Shown piece by piece: positions 1-7,460 of a stretch of 11,851 bases of DNA. Each line of letters begins with the position of its first letter. Position 1 is the first letter of the stretch. The position numbers and the translations under genes were made by a program. The stretch comes from Moraxella bovis. Its GTDB lineage: Bacteria > Pseudomonadota > Gammaproteobacteria > Pseudomonadales > Moraxellaceae. The notes under the pieces were generated by a model. The model worked only from the letters and a program-made list of their open reading frames with translations. It ran no database searches and was not told the DNA's origin. The DNA lies in contig NZ_MUXV01000079.1 in the NCBI RefSeq assembly GCF_002014975.1, positions 23,986 to 35,836 of the forward strand, written 5' to 3'.

Positions 1-33
1 GTTCAGCATACTTTTTGGACGACTATCGATAAA

Positions 34-2607
34 TTAACTAAATCTTAGTTTATCAAACGTCAATACCCCATTTTCTACCCCCACCGAAATGGTATCGCCT
101 GCGACAAACTCGCCTGCTAGGAGTTTTTGGGCAAGGGGATTTTCAATCTCTTGGACAATGGCACGTTTGAGCGGTCTTGCCCCAAACACAGGGTCGTACC
201 CCGCCGACACCAGCTCATTCATCGCTTCGTCTGATAAGACAAGACCAAGCTCACGCTCTTTTAGTCTGGCTCTTAGGCGGTCAAGCTGAATACTGGCAAT
301 ACCTGCCATTTGCGACTGCCCAAGCGGATGAAAGACCACAATCTCATCAATACGGTTGATAAACTCGGGGCGAAAATGAGCGTTCACCGACTCCATGACC
401 GCCGATTTTATCTCTTCGTACTCGCCCCCTGCCATGTCAAAGATTTTATGACTGCCAAGGTTTGATGTCATGATAATCACGGTGTTTTTAAAGTCCACCA
501 CACGCCCTTGAGAGTCGGTCAAACGCCCGTCATCTAAGACTTGTAGTAGGATATTAAACACATCAGGGTGAGCCTTTTCCACTTCGTCAAATAGCACCAC
601 GCTATACGGCTTACGGCGAACCGCTTCGGTCAAAACACCCCCTTCTTCATAGCCAACATAGCCGGGGGGAGCTCCCACCAGACGGCTTACGCTGTGCTTT
701 TCCATAAACTCGCTCATGTCAATTCGTACCATGGCCGTCTCGTCATCAAACAAGAAATTGGCAAGCGATTTGGTAAGCTCAGTTTTACCCACGCCTGTCG
801 GGCCTAAAAATAGGAACGAGCCGCTTGGGCGGTTGGGGTCGGACAGCCCTGCACGGCTACGGCGGACGGCATTGGCAACCGATTTGACCGCTTCGTCTTG
901 ACCGACCACACGCTCATGCAAAATCGTCTCCATGCCAAGCATCTTATCACGCTCGCCTTGCATCATCTTGGCAACAGGAATGCCTGTGGCGTGCGACACC
1001 ACTTCGGCAATCTCATTGTCCGTTACCTTGTTTCTTAGGAGCTTGGGCGTGCCTGCGTCATCATGCTGTTCATCAGCAAGCTGTTTTTGCAAATTAGGAA
1101 TAATCTCATATTGCAAACGCCCTGCTTGCTCCCAGTTGCTCTCACGTTGGGCTTTTTCTAGGGCAATGCGTGCCTTATCAAGCTCAATTTGGGCGTGCTT
1201 GGTGCCTTCTACTAGGGCTTTTTCGGCTTTCCAAATCTCTTCTAGGTCATCGTATTCTTTGGTTAATTCGTCAATTTGGGTTTGCAACTGCTTAACCTGT
1301 GCAAGGCTACCTGCATCGTCTTCTTTTTTGACAGTTTCTAACTGCATTTTTAATTGAATGATACGTCTGTCAAGTTTGTCAAGGCTTTCAGGCTTGCTGT
1401 CAAGCTCCATTTTTATGCGAGACGCTGCTTCATCAATCAAATCAATCGCCTTATCAGGGAGCTTACGGTCAGTGATGTAGCGGTGCGACATTTTGGCGGC
1501 GGCGATAATGGCACTGTCAAGGATTTTGACCCCGTGATGTAGCTCATACCGCTCTTTTAGCCCACGCAAAATGGCAATGGTGTCCTCTACGCTTGGCTCG
1601 TCCACCAGTACCTTTTGAAAACGTCTCTCCAAGGCAGGGTCTTTTTCAATGTATTGGCGGTATTCATCAAGGGTTGTCGCCCCCACACAGCGTAACTCGC
1701 CACGGGCTAGGGCAGGTTTTAGCATATTGCCTGCGTCCATTGCCCCACTGGTCTTGCCTGCCCCCACCATGGTGTGTAGCTCGTCAATAAATAGGATAAT
1801 GTTGCCGTCTTGTTTGGCAAGGTCATTTAGCACGCCTTTTAGACGCTCTTCAAACTCGCCATGATATTTCGCCCCTGCGATGAGCGAACCCATGTCAAGC
1901 GATAGCACTTCTTTATTTTTTAGGCTTTCAGGTACTTCGCCATTGACGATACGGCTTGCCAAGCCCTCCACAATGGCGGTTTTACCCACCCCCGGTTCGC
2001 CTATCAAAACGGGGTTGTTTTTGGTGCGTCTTGACAAAACTTGCACGGTACGGCGAATCTCATCGTCTCGCCCGATAACAGGGTCAAGTTTGCCGTCACG
2101 GGCTCGGTCGGTCAGATTGACGGTGTACTTTTCTAGGGCGTGTCTGGTGTCTTCGGCATTTTGAGTGTTCACGGTATCTCCCCCACGGATATGGTTAATG
2201 ATAGCTTGTAATTTTTGAGTATCCACGCCCGCATCTGCCAGGACTTTTTTGGTGTCGCCTGTCTGACTTAGGGCGAACAGCACCCATTCGCTTGGCACAA
2301 AGCTGTCGCCTGCCTTGGTGGCGAATTTATCGGCAAGGTTTAGCACCTGTGCCAAATCAGGAGCAAGATTCGCTTGACCTGTGGGCGTGGATAAGGTCGC
2401 CAAATCGTCTAGTTTTTTGGCGGTGTCATGATTTAGTCTGTTGATGTCCGCCCCTGCTTGGCTTAGCATGGCGACATTGCTCTCATCTTGGAGCATGACG
2501 GACAAGACGTGCATGGCAAAAATCGCTGTATTATCACGCCCCACCGCTAGGGATTGGGCGGATTGCAGAGTTTTTTGCACTTTTTGGGGGAGTTTATCAA
2601 AGTTCAT
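34..2607 (-). CDS. clpB: ATP-dependent chaperone/disaggregase ClpB (Hsp100)
   Basis: This 857-residue protein has the normal length and full domain order of ClpB, the hexameric cytosolic AAA+ machine that works with DnaK to pull apart protein aggregates. An N-terminal Clp repeat domain covers about residues 1-145. The first AAA+ domain has Walker A GEPGVGKT (203-210) and Walker B FIDELH (273-278). The coiled-coil middle domain (about 400-525), which separates ClpB from ClpA and ClpC, is present. The second AAA+ domain has Walker A GPTGVGKT (602-609), pore loop GAPPGYVGY (645-653) and Walker B around FDEVEKAH (673-680). The start codon follows an AAAGGT ribosome-binding site at about 7 nt. No truncation or frameshift is visible. 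The gene is divergent from the gene at 2877. Its terminator, if any, lies left of the window. Confidence 0.98.
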   Translation of the reverse strand: MNFDKLPQKVQKTLQSAQSLAVGRDNTAIFAMHVLSVMLQDESNVAMLSQAGADINRLNHDTAKKLDDLATLSTPTGQANLAPDLAQVLNLADKFATKAGDSFVPSEWVLFALSQTGDTKKVLADAGVDTQKLQAIINHIRGGDTVNTQNAEDTRHALEKYTVNLTDRARDGKLDPVIGRDDEIRRTVQVLSRRTKNNPVLIGEPGVGKTAIVEGLASRIVNGEVPESLKNKEVLSLDMGSLIAGAKYHGEFEERLKGVLNDLAKQDGNIILFIDELHTMVGAGKTSGAMDAGNMLKPALARGELRCVGATTLDEYRQYIEKDPALERRFQKVLVDEPSVEDTIAILRGLKERYELHHGVKILDSAIIAAAKMSHRYITDRKLPDKAIDLIDEAASRIKMELDSKPESLDKLDRRIIQLKMQLETVKKEDDAGSLAQVKQLQTQIDELTKEYDDLEEIWKAEKALVEGTKHAQIELDKARIALEKAQRESNWEQAGRLQYEIIPNLQKQLADEQHDDAGTPKLLRNKVTDNEIAEVVSHATGIPVAKMMQGERDKMLGMETILHERVVGQDEAVKSVANAVRRSRAGLSDPNRPSGSFLFLGPTGVGKTELTKSLANFLFDDETAMVRIDMSEFMEKHSVSRLVGAPPGYVGYEEGGVLTEAVRRKPYSVVLFDEVEKAHPDVFNILLQVLDDGRLTDSQGRVVDFKNTVIIMTSNLGSHKIFDMAGGEYEEIKSAVMESVNAHFRPEFINRIDEIVVFHPLGQSQMAGIASIQLDRLRARLKERELGLVLSDEAMNELVSAGYDPVFGARPLKRAIVQEIENPLAQKLLAGEFVAGDTISVGVENGVLTFDKLRFS

Positions 2608-2638
2608 GTTTTACCTTTTGTCGTTTATTTTTGCGTTT

Positions 2639-2654
2639 GGGAAAAGTTTTTCCC
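2639..2654. repeat. palindrome in the clpB leader
   Basis: GGGAAAA-GT-TTTTCCC is a perfect inverted repeat with 7-bp arms and a 2-nt centre. It lies between the candidate clpB -10 and the clpB ribosome-binding site. It could be a repressor operator. The 2-nt centre is too short for a relaxed RNA loop, although opening the inner A-T pairs would allow a hairpin. Its function is unknown. Confidence 0.5.
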
Positions 2655-2680
2655 GCTTGTCAAATATATGCTTGACAAAT
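2655..2680. repeat. overlapping direct/inverted repeat over the clpB -10 region
   Basis: GCTTGTCAAAT (2655-2665) and GCTTGACAAAT (2670-2680) form an 11-bp direct repeat with one mismatch. Because TTGTCAA and TTGACAA are reverse complements, the same bases also form an inverted repeat with 7-bp arms (2657-2663 and 2672-2678). The pair spans the candidate clpB -10 region, a typical place for a regulator to bind. Confidence 0.45.
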
Positions 2681-2693
2681 GCAAAATTTTCAA
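2665..2693 (-). promoter_or_regulatory. candidate clpB promoter
   Basis: Read on the minus strand, TTGAAA (2693-2688) is followed 17 nt later by the AT-rich CATATATTT. A weak sigma-32-type reading is also possible: ATTGAAA, then AAGCATAT, against the consensus CTTGAAA and CCCCATNT with a 14-nt gap. clpB belongs to the sigma-32 regulon in many proteobacteria, so a heat-shock promoter is expected here. The -10 match is poor, so the exact assignment is tentative. Confidence 0.4.
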
Positions 2694-2768
2694 TAACAAA
2701 AAATTGGCTAAACCATAAAATTTCTATAAAATATTGATTTTTATATAAATTTATAAATTTTTAAAAAT

Positions 2769-2798
2769 CCCTTGTAATTTTTACACCCATTCCCATAT
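2769..2798 (+). promoter_or_regulatory. sigma-32-like promoter for the CMD-family gene
   Basis: CCCTTGTA (2769-2776) matches the heat-shock -35 consensus CCCTTGAA at 7 of 8 positions. After 14 nt it is followed by TCCCATAT (2791-2798), close to CCCCATNT. The spacing fits the sigma-32 class. It is a better match than any sigma-70 pair in the same stretch. Transcription would begin at about 2805, giving a leader of roughly 70 nt. Confidence 0.5.
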
Positions 2799-2832
2799 AG
2801 GTTTTGTTACTTTAACTCAACTCAAAACATGA

Positions 2833-2860
2833 ATTGCTTCTGCCAAAGTTAAGAAGCAAT
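2833..2860 (+). promoter_or_regulatory. 5' leader hairpin just upstream of the ribosome-binding site
   Basis: ATTGCTTC (2833-2840) pairs perfectly with GAAGCAAT (2853-2860) around a 12-nt loop. The hairpin ends 5 nt before the AGGAG ribosome-binding site (2866-2870) of the gene starting at 2877. It is not followed by a T tract, so it is not a terminator. It could affect mRNA stability or translation, or be a protein-binding site in DNA. Confidence 0.45.
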
Positions 2861-2876
2861 GAATTAGGAGAACTAC

Positions 2877-3431
2877 ATGACTCGTCTAGCCTTACATACC
2901 GTTGATACCGCCCCCGAAAAAGCCAAAGAGCGTGTTGAAGCGGTACAAAAAGCCAATGGCTTTATCCCAAATCTTATCGGCGTACTTGCCAACTCACCGC
3001 AAGCCCTTGAAATGTATCAAGAAGTGAGTAAACTAAACAGCAAAAACTCGCTGACTGCCGAAGAGATTGAAGTCATTCAAATCACCGCTGCTGTTCATAA
3101 CGGCTGTGATTTTTGTGTGGCAGGACACACCAAGATCGCCGAAGCTCGCCTAAAAATGTCGCCCGCGGTCGTAGAAGCCCTGCGTACTCGCACGGGCATT
3201 GACGAAAACGCCAAATACCAAGCCCTAGCCCAGTTCACCATGCAACTTATCGACAAGCGTGGTCAAGTCTCTGACGAAGAGCTAGAAGCGTTTAAATCAG
3301 CCGGCTACAATGACCAAAATGTCCTAGATGTCATCATGGGCGTGGCACTATCTACTCTGTGCAACTACGCTAACACCGTTGCCAAGACCGACATCAACCC
3401 AGAGCTTGCCGCTTTTGGCCCAAACCGTTAA
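2877..3431 (+). CDS. carboxymuconolactone decarboxylase family, AhpD-like protein
   Basis: The 184-residue protein belongs to the CMD/AhpD-like fold. It carries a thiol pair C77-D-F-C80 followed by H84 in the context HNGCDFCVAGH, which matches the AhpD-type CxxCxxxH active site. Upstream E62, E63 and E65 are candidates for the conserved glutamate. Proteins of this type reduce peroxides or act as thiol-disulfide partners. The substrate cannot be read from sequence. No signal peptide is present, so it should be cytoplasmic. The ATG has an AGGAG ribosome-binding site 6 nt upstream. It is a single-gene unit: a sigma-32-like promoter lies upstream and an intrinsic terminator downstream. Its place beside clpB suggests a stress role, but that is inference. 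Confidence 0.9.
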   Translation: MTRLALHTVDTAPEKAKERVEAVQKANGFIPNLIGVLANSPQALEMYQEVSKLNSKNSLTAEEIEVIQITAAVHNGCDFCVAGHTKIAEARLKMSPAVVEALRTRTGIDENAKYQALAQFTMQLIDKRGQVSDEELEAFKSAGYNDQNVLDVIMGVALSTLCNYANTVAKTDINPELAAFGPNR

Positions 3432-3529
3432 TGCTTGACCATTTTAAACAATGATTAAAATCTTGTTAAACATATATTTAAAATATAAATATTATCACAA
3501 AATAGATAAATAATCATTGTCAAACACTC

Positions 3530-3563
3530 ATAAAACCCTTATAATAATAAGGGTTTTATTTTT
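3530..3563 (+). terminator. intrinsic terminator after the AhpD-like gene
   Basis: ATAAAACCCTT (3530-3540) pairs perfectly over 11 bp with AAGGGTTTTAT (3549-3559) around an 8-nt loop, and runs into TTTTT (3559-3563). It separates the AhpD-like gene from the signalling cluster. The A-rich left arm would also give some termination on the opposite strand, but no gene converges on it. Confidence 0.85.
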
Positions 3564-3589
3564 GTCCGCCATTTATCGACAAGTTTTTT

Positions 3590-3611
3590 TGTTAAAACAA
3601 ATCTTTTAACA
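3590..3611. promoter_or_regulatory. candidate operator upstream of the signalling cluster
   Basis: TGTTAAAA (3590-3597) and TTTTAACA (3604-3611) are perfect 8-bp inverted arms with a 6-nt spacer. The site ends 16 nt before the candidate -35 at 3628, where an activator or repressor dimer could bind. The regulator is not identifiable. The region is AT-rich, which lowers the significance. Confidence 0.4.
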
Positions 3612-3627
3612 GCAACCGTTTTTATGC

Positions 3628-3655
3628 TTGTATTTATCAATGGCGATTGTATAAT
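3628..3655 (+). promoter_or_regulatory. sigma-70 promoter of the signalling cluster
   Basis: A perfect -10 TATAAT (3650-3655) is preceded by TTGTAT (3628-3633) at 16 nt. The -35 is weak, matching 3 of 6 positions, which fits a promoter that needs or responds to a regulator. The predicted start is near 3662, leaving a leader of about 80 nt before the ATG at 3741. Confidence 0.55.
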
Positions 3656-3661
3656 AATATT

Positions 3662-3675
3662 GATTGATGTCAATC
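3662..3675. promoter_or_regulatory. palindrome over the predicted transcription start
   Basis: GATTGA-TG-TCAATC is a perfect inverted repeat with 6-bp arms and a 2-nt centre. It begins 7 nt after the TATAAT box, so it would cover +1. This is a classic repressor position. No repressor gene is adjacent. Confidence 0.4.
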
Positions 3676-3740
3676 TTTTGGACAACGGCTAATACCTTGA
3701 CATTAATTCATTCACAACCACTCGTTTCAAGGAATACACC

Positions 3741-4103
3741 ATGCGTACAGACATGTTCCAACAAATTCTAGACGACCTAAACAGCTCATCTGCGGATGTC
3801 GAAGCCTCTGCCCTTATCTCAACGGACGGCTTGATGATTGCCTCCGCCCTACCCTCTGGCATTGACGAAGACCGTGTGGGTGCGATGAGTGCCGCCCTAC
3901 TGTCACTAGGCGACCGTGCAGGCACTGAGCTGGCTCGTGGTAAAATCGACCGCCTACTCGTACAAGGCGAGAAAGGCTATGTCATCATGACCTCAGCAGG
4001 CGGAGAAGCAGTACTGACCATTCTTGCCAAACCAAATGCTAAACTAGGCTTGATTTTCCTAGACATCAAACGCGCCTCAGAAGCCTTGGCAAAACTCATC
4101 TAA
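3741..4103 (+). CDS. roadblock/LC7 domain protein (MglB-like)
   Basis: The 120-residue protein is one complete roadblock/LC7 domain of normal length: an N-terminal helix (about 1-17), a strand ending in ISTDGLMIASAL, a long helix around residues 45-65, then the VIMTSAG and AVLTILAK strands and a C-terminal helix. In bacteria such proteins form dimers that bind small Ras-like GTPases; MglB is the GTPase-activating partner of MglA in polarity control. A GTPase gene lies downstream at 7461, supporting a partner role. The ATG follows AAGGAA at 6 nt. It is the first gene after the promoter at 3628-3655. No signal peptide or membrane segment is seen. The family is clear; the GAP role is inferred from context. 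Confidence 0.9.
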   Translation: MRTDMFQQILDDLNSSSADVEASALISTDGLMIASALPSGIDEDRVGAMSAALLSLGDRAGTELARGKIDRLLVQGEKGYVIMTSAGGEAVLTILAKPNAKLGLIFLDIKRASEALAKLI

Positions 4104-4149
4104 ATCCTTTGCCTTATTTTATTAACAAGTTAGATTAAGGAGACTTGTT

Positions 4150-4638
4150 TTGAGTATTCAATTAGAAAACATGGCAAAACCTGCCGGCGATGCCACCGAA
4201 CACACCCTAACTTTCTTTGATGGCACGACACGCACCGTTTATGACACTGGCGTAGAACGCCCGTTTCCTGACGGCAGACTCATCGTCTCTCGCACCGACT
4301 TAGATGGCGTACTTACTCACGTAAACGATGCCTTTGTTGAGATTAGTGGCTATACCGAAGACGAGCTTATCGGCAAGCCCCAGCACATCCTACGCCACCC
4401 CGACATGCCAAAAGCCGCCTATGCCGACCTATGGGCGACCGTCAAAGCGGGCAACAAATGGCACGGCTATGTCAAAAACCTATGCAAAGACGGCTCGCAC
4501 TACTGGGTATATGCCACTGTTGTGCCAAACGTGCGTCGTGGCGAGACCGTTGGTTATACGTCTGTACGCCGTAAGCCTAGCCGTAGTAAGATTGAAGCGG
4601 CAACTGCCCAATACGTTACCATGAAAGGAGCAGAATAA
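4150..4638 (+). CDS. stand-alone Aer-type PAS domain protein (probable FAD redox sensor)
   Basis: The 162-residue protein is a single PAS domain very close to the sensor domain of the E. coli energy-taxis receptor Aer. It has NDAFVEISGYT, then RHPDMPKAA with R82, H83 and D85 (counterparts of Aer R57, H58 and D60, which are needed for FAD binding), then W104 and VKN ending at N110, then HYWV and GYTSVR. It lacks the membrane anchor, HAMP and methyl-accepting domains of Aer, so the signal must pass to another protein. About 45 residues precede the PAS fold. The start is TTG, chosen because AAGGAGA (4137-4143) sits 6 nt upstream; the next ATG (4171) has no ribosome-binding site. The stop overlaps the next start by one base (TAATG), so the two are translationally coupled. 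Confidence 0.88.
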   Translation: MSIQLENMAKPAGDATEHTLTFFDGTTRTVYDTGVERPFPDGRLIVSRTDLDGVLTHVNDAFVEISGYTEDELIGKPQHILRHPDMPKAAYADLWATVKAGNKWHGYVKNLCKDGSHYWVYATVVPNVRRGETVGYTSVRRKPSRSKIEAATAQYVTMKGAE

Positions 4639-5384
4639 TGGCTCATAATTTTCTGATTGCCCCTGATTTCTCGCCAGAGCGTTTTGCTGGTTGGCACATG
4701 TTTAACACCTTGCTACAAAAACGCTCGGGTCAAGCGTTGCACCTTATCACGCCCGCCTCACACGCTGAGCAAGAAAATAGCGTAGCAAAAGACGATGTTA
4801 AAATCATCTACGCCAACCCTTTTGATGCTGCCAAACTCATTCGTGAAGATGGCTACCGTACTGTTGCTCGCCCTGTTGGTAAGTCTGACGAAATGGCAAT
4901 CATCTCATCAGCAGGTGGCAATATCAAGACCTTGGATGATTTAAAAGCAGGTGCCAAAATCGCCATGGCAGACAACCGTGATGTCAAACTCATCGGTCTG
5001 CGTCTGCTTGAAGCGGTGGATTTGACCGAAGATGATGTTGAATTTGTCATCACTGAGACTTATCAAGCCGCCGCCAAACAAGTGGTCAAAGGCGAAGCAG
5101 ATGCGGCATTTTTTATCGCTGAGATTTATCATTCACTGTCCAAGCTGACCAAATCACAACTTAATGTACTCATCGAGAGTAACATCGCCACCATCTCGCA
5201 CGTTATTTTGGTCAAAGACGGCTTTGCCGAGGCGGACGATGTCGCCAAAGTGATTTTGTCGCTAAAAGATGATGCCGATGGTCAAGCGGTGCTAAGCGAG
5301 CTTGGCATGCCTGATGGTTTTGAACCCATGGATGAAGAAGATGCCGAGTTCATGATTGACCTTATGGAAACTTTGCTTGACTAG
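4638..5384 (+). CDS. cytoplasmic PhnD-like periplasmic-binding-fold protein
   Basis: The 248-residue protein resembles substrate-binding proteins of the phosphate/phosphonate (PhnD, TctC-like type 2) group: an opening IAPDFSPERFAGW, a NPFDAAKLI segment near residue 57, an SDEMAIISS strand, then the hinge-region pattern IKTLDDLKAGAKIAMADN and later GEADAAFFIAEIY. It begins MAHNFLIAPDF and has no signal peptide or lipobox. There is also no permease or ATPase gene beside it. It is therefore probably a cytosolic ligand sensor rather than a transporter component. The start overlaps the stop of the PAS gene (TAATG), with an AAAGGAG ribosome-binding site inside that gene. A terminator follows at 5398-5427. 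The ligand is unknown. Confidence 0.75.
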   Translation: MAHNFLIAPDFSPERFAGWHMFNTLLQKRSGQALHLITPASHAEQENSVAKDDVKIIYANPFDAAKLIREDGYRTVARPVGKSDEMAIISSAGGNIKTLDDLKAGAKIAMADNRDVKLIGLRLLEAVDLTEDDVEFVITETYQAAAKQVVKGEADAAFFIAEIYHSLSKLTKSQLNVLIESNIATISHVILVKDGFAEADDVAKVILSLKDDADGQAVLSELGMPDGFEPMDEEDAEFMIDLMETLLD

Positions 5385-5397
5385 TAGGGTTGCAGGT

Positions 5398-5427
5398 GGG
5401 TTTGGCTGTGCCAAGCCCATTTGTTTT
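5398..5427 (+). terminator. intrinsic terminator inside the signalling cluster
   Basis: GGGTTTGGC (5398-5406) pairs with GCCAAGCCC (5410-5418) over 9 bp with one G-U pair and a TGT loop. It is followed by ATTTGTTTTTATTT. The stem is GC-rich and the T tract is good. It begins 13 nt after the stop of the binding-protein gene and 53 nt before the next gene's ATG, so it would reduce expression of the four downstream genes. Confidence 0.75.
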
Positions 5428-5450
5428 TATTTACCATCACAGATAAGCTT

Positions 5451-6050
5451 ATGAACAGAACCAAACATGCCGATGCTTATCACCGCTTTCGTCATTATTC
5501 TCGGGCGGTACTAAGCAGTCCTTCGGTGGCAGAATATCACAAAGAGCGGATTAATATCGCCAAAAAATTAGACGAAAGCGAACCCTTGCAAGGTGCGTTA
5601 TCAGACTATTTTTTTGACTGTTGGTATGACGTCCCCATGATTCGCCCCGAGTTCATCCAAGAGTTTGAATCTCGCCTTAGCACCCAAGCATGGCAAATCA
5701 TCAATGACTGCATGTCACGGCAATATTATCTACAAAAAAATAATCTCTTAGCGACACGTTGGAGTGTGATTACCACACCCACCCTTGATGTGCCTAGCCA
5801 TAAACTGCGTGCCAGCAGTGATGATGCCGCTCATCTTGCCCAAAGTCTGTTAGAGTCTATTTTAACCGCTCACAAAGCCCAAAATTTTGATGAAGTCACT
5901 CGCTTAGAAGATGAGTTTTTTGACCACTGTCTTGCCTGTCATGACCTAGTGGCGTTTATGAAAGCATGGTTCAAGCTTGGCAAACATGACTGGGATTTTG
6001 ACATGCGGTGGGTCGCTTGCCGTACCGAGCTTGAACGACTAACGCAGTGA
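5451..6050 (+). CDS. protein of unknown function, 199 aa
   Basis: I do not recognise this family. The protein is mostly alpha-helical by composition, with many aromatic and acidic residues and no signal peptide or membrane segment, so it is likely cytoplasmic. The ATG at 5451 is preferred over an in-frame TTG at 5421. The TTG lies in the T tract of the terminator at 5398-5427 and has no ribosome-binding site; the ATG has a weak GATAAG 5 nt upstream. The C-terminal part contains HCLACHD, which formally matches the heme c motif CxxCH, but without export this is probably chance, or a metal or redox site. It lies between the sensor-like genes and the GTPase genes, so an adaptor role is possible but unproven. 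Confidence 0.75.
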   Translation: MNRTKHADAYHRFRHYSRAVLSSPSVAEYHKERINIAKKLDESEPLQGALSDYFFDCWYDVPMIRPEFIQEFESRLSTQAWQIINDCMSRQYYLQKNNLLATRWSVITTPTLDVPSHKLRASSDDAAHLAQSLLESILTAHKAQNFDEVTRLEDEFFDHCLACHDLVAFMKAWFKLGKHDWDFDMRWVACRTELERLTQ

Positions 6051-6145
6051 TTTTTATTTTAAGATTTTTTAAATTTTCATTTTTAGACTATTGTTTTATT
6101 TTTGTTTTTACCTATGACCGCTAGGGTCTGGTTGTTGGAGACAAT

Positions 6146-7429
6146 ATGGCATTAAAAATATTATTGGCAGGTTTTTCAGGCCCGAGTGCTGGGGCATTGA
6201 CCTTGTTATTACAACGCAACTATCCCGATGTGGAGTATTTGGTATTAGAACGCTGTTTTAGTGATGATTTACGCCTAACCCTGCCCACGCTTGGTAGAAG
6301 TGCTGATGATGTCTTTGCTGCCATCGTCAATCTTGATGGTGTGGGCATGTCACTTTTTAACGACCAACACATCAAAAACTTGGTGGATTTTTTGGATTTT
6401 CGGGCGTCTTTATTATTGACACGCAGTAATATCAGACAGTGGCAAAATGCCAACTTTCTGCCCCATGCCACCAGTTTCTTTTTAAGCACGCCTTATACCA
6501 AACAAGACATGGAAGCGGTACTCTCCCAGCTTGTCAGTGCCGCCACTCGCCTACAAGAAAACCCCGCCGATGCCGCCAAAAACCGCGCCTTAATCCGCAC
6601 CAAAGCCGTGGGACATCTGGACGACAACGACAACGCCCCAAGCAGCACCACTCAAAGTCGCAGTGAAGATGGCAAGTTCGTCCAAAGCGTGATTAGCACC
6701 TATTTTAGTGGTGTTTGCCCCAATAATATCATGTATAAACTCATTGAAATTTTCTCCCAAGAGCATCCCTTTAAAGTGGCGGTCGGCAACCAAACGGTCT
6801 ATGTCTATCCCAAAAAATCCATCGCCTTGGTACAAAGCCTTGAACGCCTGCTTGACTATTTTTCGGTAGCAGGTAACTGTCAAGTTTTAAAAACCAACAT
6901 TACCAATACCGTCCTAAGCGACAGCGAGTTTGACAGAGTGCTACAGAATATCAAAAGCCAAGGTTATCGCCGTTATTCATTAAACAGCTTTTTATGGCAA
7001 ATCTATTCGGTCATCTTGCCTGCTCGCATCAACGTGCCCAGAAACACCCTAAAACTAAAAATCCGCTACATGCCCAACTTCTCAGGCATGAAAGAAGTAC
7101 CTGAATACGTGCATGCGGTCGTGTCATCATGTTTGGTCGTTCCCAAAAACCTTGACCAACTAGACATGGTATTTGGCGAGTTAACCCAAAAAAACCCATC
7201 CATTCTGCATCGCATATTCTTGCTATCCATTCTGTCAGGGTCAGCAGACATTGATGTGCTAAAACGCTCGTTCCATGCCGCAAACCCCTTAGATAAAATC
7301 CTAAGTGAAGAAGAGATACAGCTCGTTAGCGAGCCTGAACCTGTGCCTGAGCTTACCCCCAACAAAGGTGTTGCCCAAGCCGCTAAAACCGGATTTTTTA
7401 AACGACTGCTTAGCAAACTGTCATTTTAA
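6146..7429 (+). CDS. degenerate receiver-like domain fused to an unknown C-terminal region
   Basis: The 427-residue protein starts with a segment (about 1-130) patterned like a response-regulator receiver: KILLAGF as strand 1, AAIVNLDG with D64 near the phospho-acceptor position, SLLLTR as strand 4, and FFLSTPY as strand 5. The strand-1 acidic pair is absent, and the conserved lysine before the proline is replaced by T115, so phosphorylation is unlikely. A low-complexity linker (about 135-175) leads to a C-terminal region (about 180-365) that I cannot name; it includes YRRYSLNSFLWQIYS and LKIRYMPNF. A Pro/Glu-rich linker and a basic tail (FFKRLLSKLSF) end the protein. The ATG has a GGAG ribosome-binding site. 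The stop is 31 nt before the GTPase start. An adaptor or effector role for the GTPase is inference. Confidence 0.75.
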   Translation: MALKILLAGFSGPSAGALTLLLQRNYPDVEYLVLERCFSDDLRLTLPTLGRSADDVFAAIVNLDGVGMSLFNDQHIKNLVDFLDFRASLLLTRSNIRQWQNANFLPHATSFFLSTPYTKQDMEAVLSQLVSAATRLQENPADAAKNRALIRTKAVGHLDDNDNAPSSTTQSRSEDGKFVQSVISTYFSGVCPNNIMYKLIEIFSQEHPFKVAVGNQTVYVYPKKSIALVQSLERLLDYFSVAGNCQVLKTNITNTVLSDSEFDRVLQNIKSQGYRRYSLNSFLWQIYSVILPARINVPRNTLKLKIRYMPNFSGMKEVPEYVHAVVSSCLVVPKNLDQLDMVFGELTQKNPSILHRIFLLSILSGSADIDVLKRSFHAANPLDKILSEEEIQLVSEPEPVPELTPNKGVAQAAKTGFFKRLLSKLSF

Positions 7430-7460
7430 TCACAACACCAATCATGAGACGGAGAGCATA

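Noticed and set aside
1..12. GTTCAGCAT at the window start resembling GGTTCAGCACG at the right end of the 9827-10034 element
   Set aside because: Only about 8 bases match and the GGGCGTGC terminal word is missing, so chance is likely.
932..1357. Plus-strand reading frame inside clpB
   Set aside because: It lies wholly opposite the clpB coiled-coil region, with low-complexity Ser/Leu/Cys composition typical of an antisense shadow.
5421..5450. TTG start ten codons upstream for the 5451 gene
   Set aside because: It lies in the T tract of the internal terminator and has no ribosome-binding site.
5931..5951. CxxCH heme c-binding motif (HCLACHD) in the unknown 199-residue protein
   Set aside because: No signal peptide or membrane anchor is present, while cytochrome c maturation occurs in the periplasm. 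A single short motif match is expected by chance.
6116..6128. GACC-GCTAG-GGTC inverted repeat before the 427-residue gene
   Set aside because: Arms are only 4 bp and there is no T tract or promoter box at a meaningful distance.
7305..7460. N-terminal extension of the GTPase
   Set aside because: It lies inside the preceding gene in another frame, lacks GTPase features, and a good ribosome-binding site precedes the ATG at 7461.
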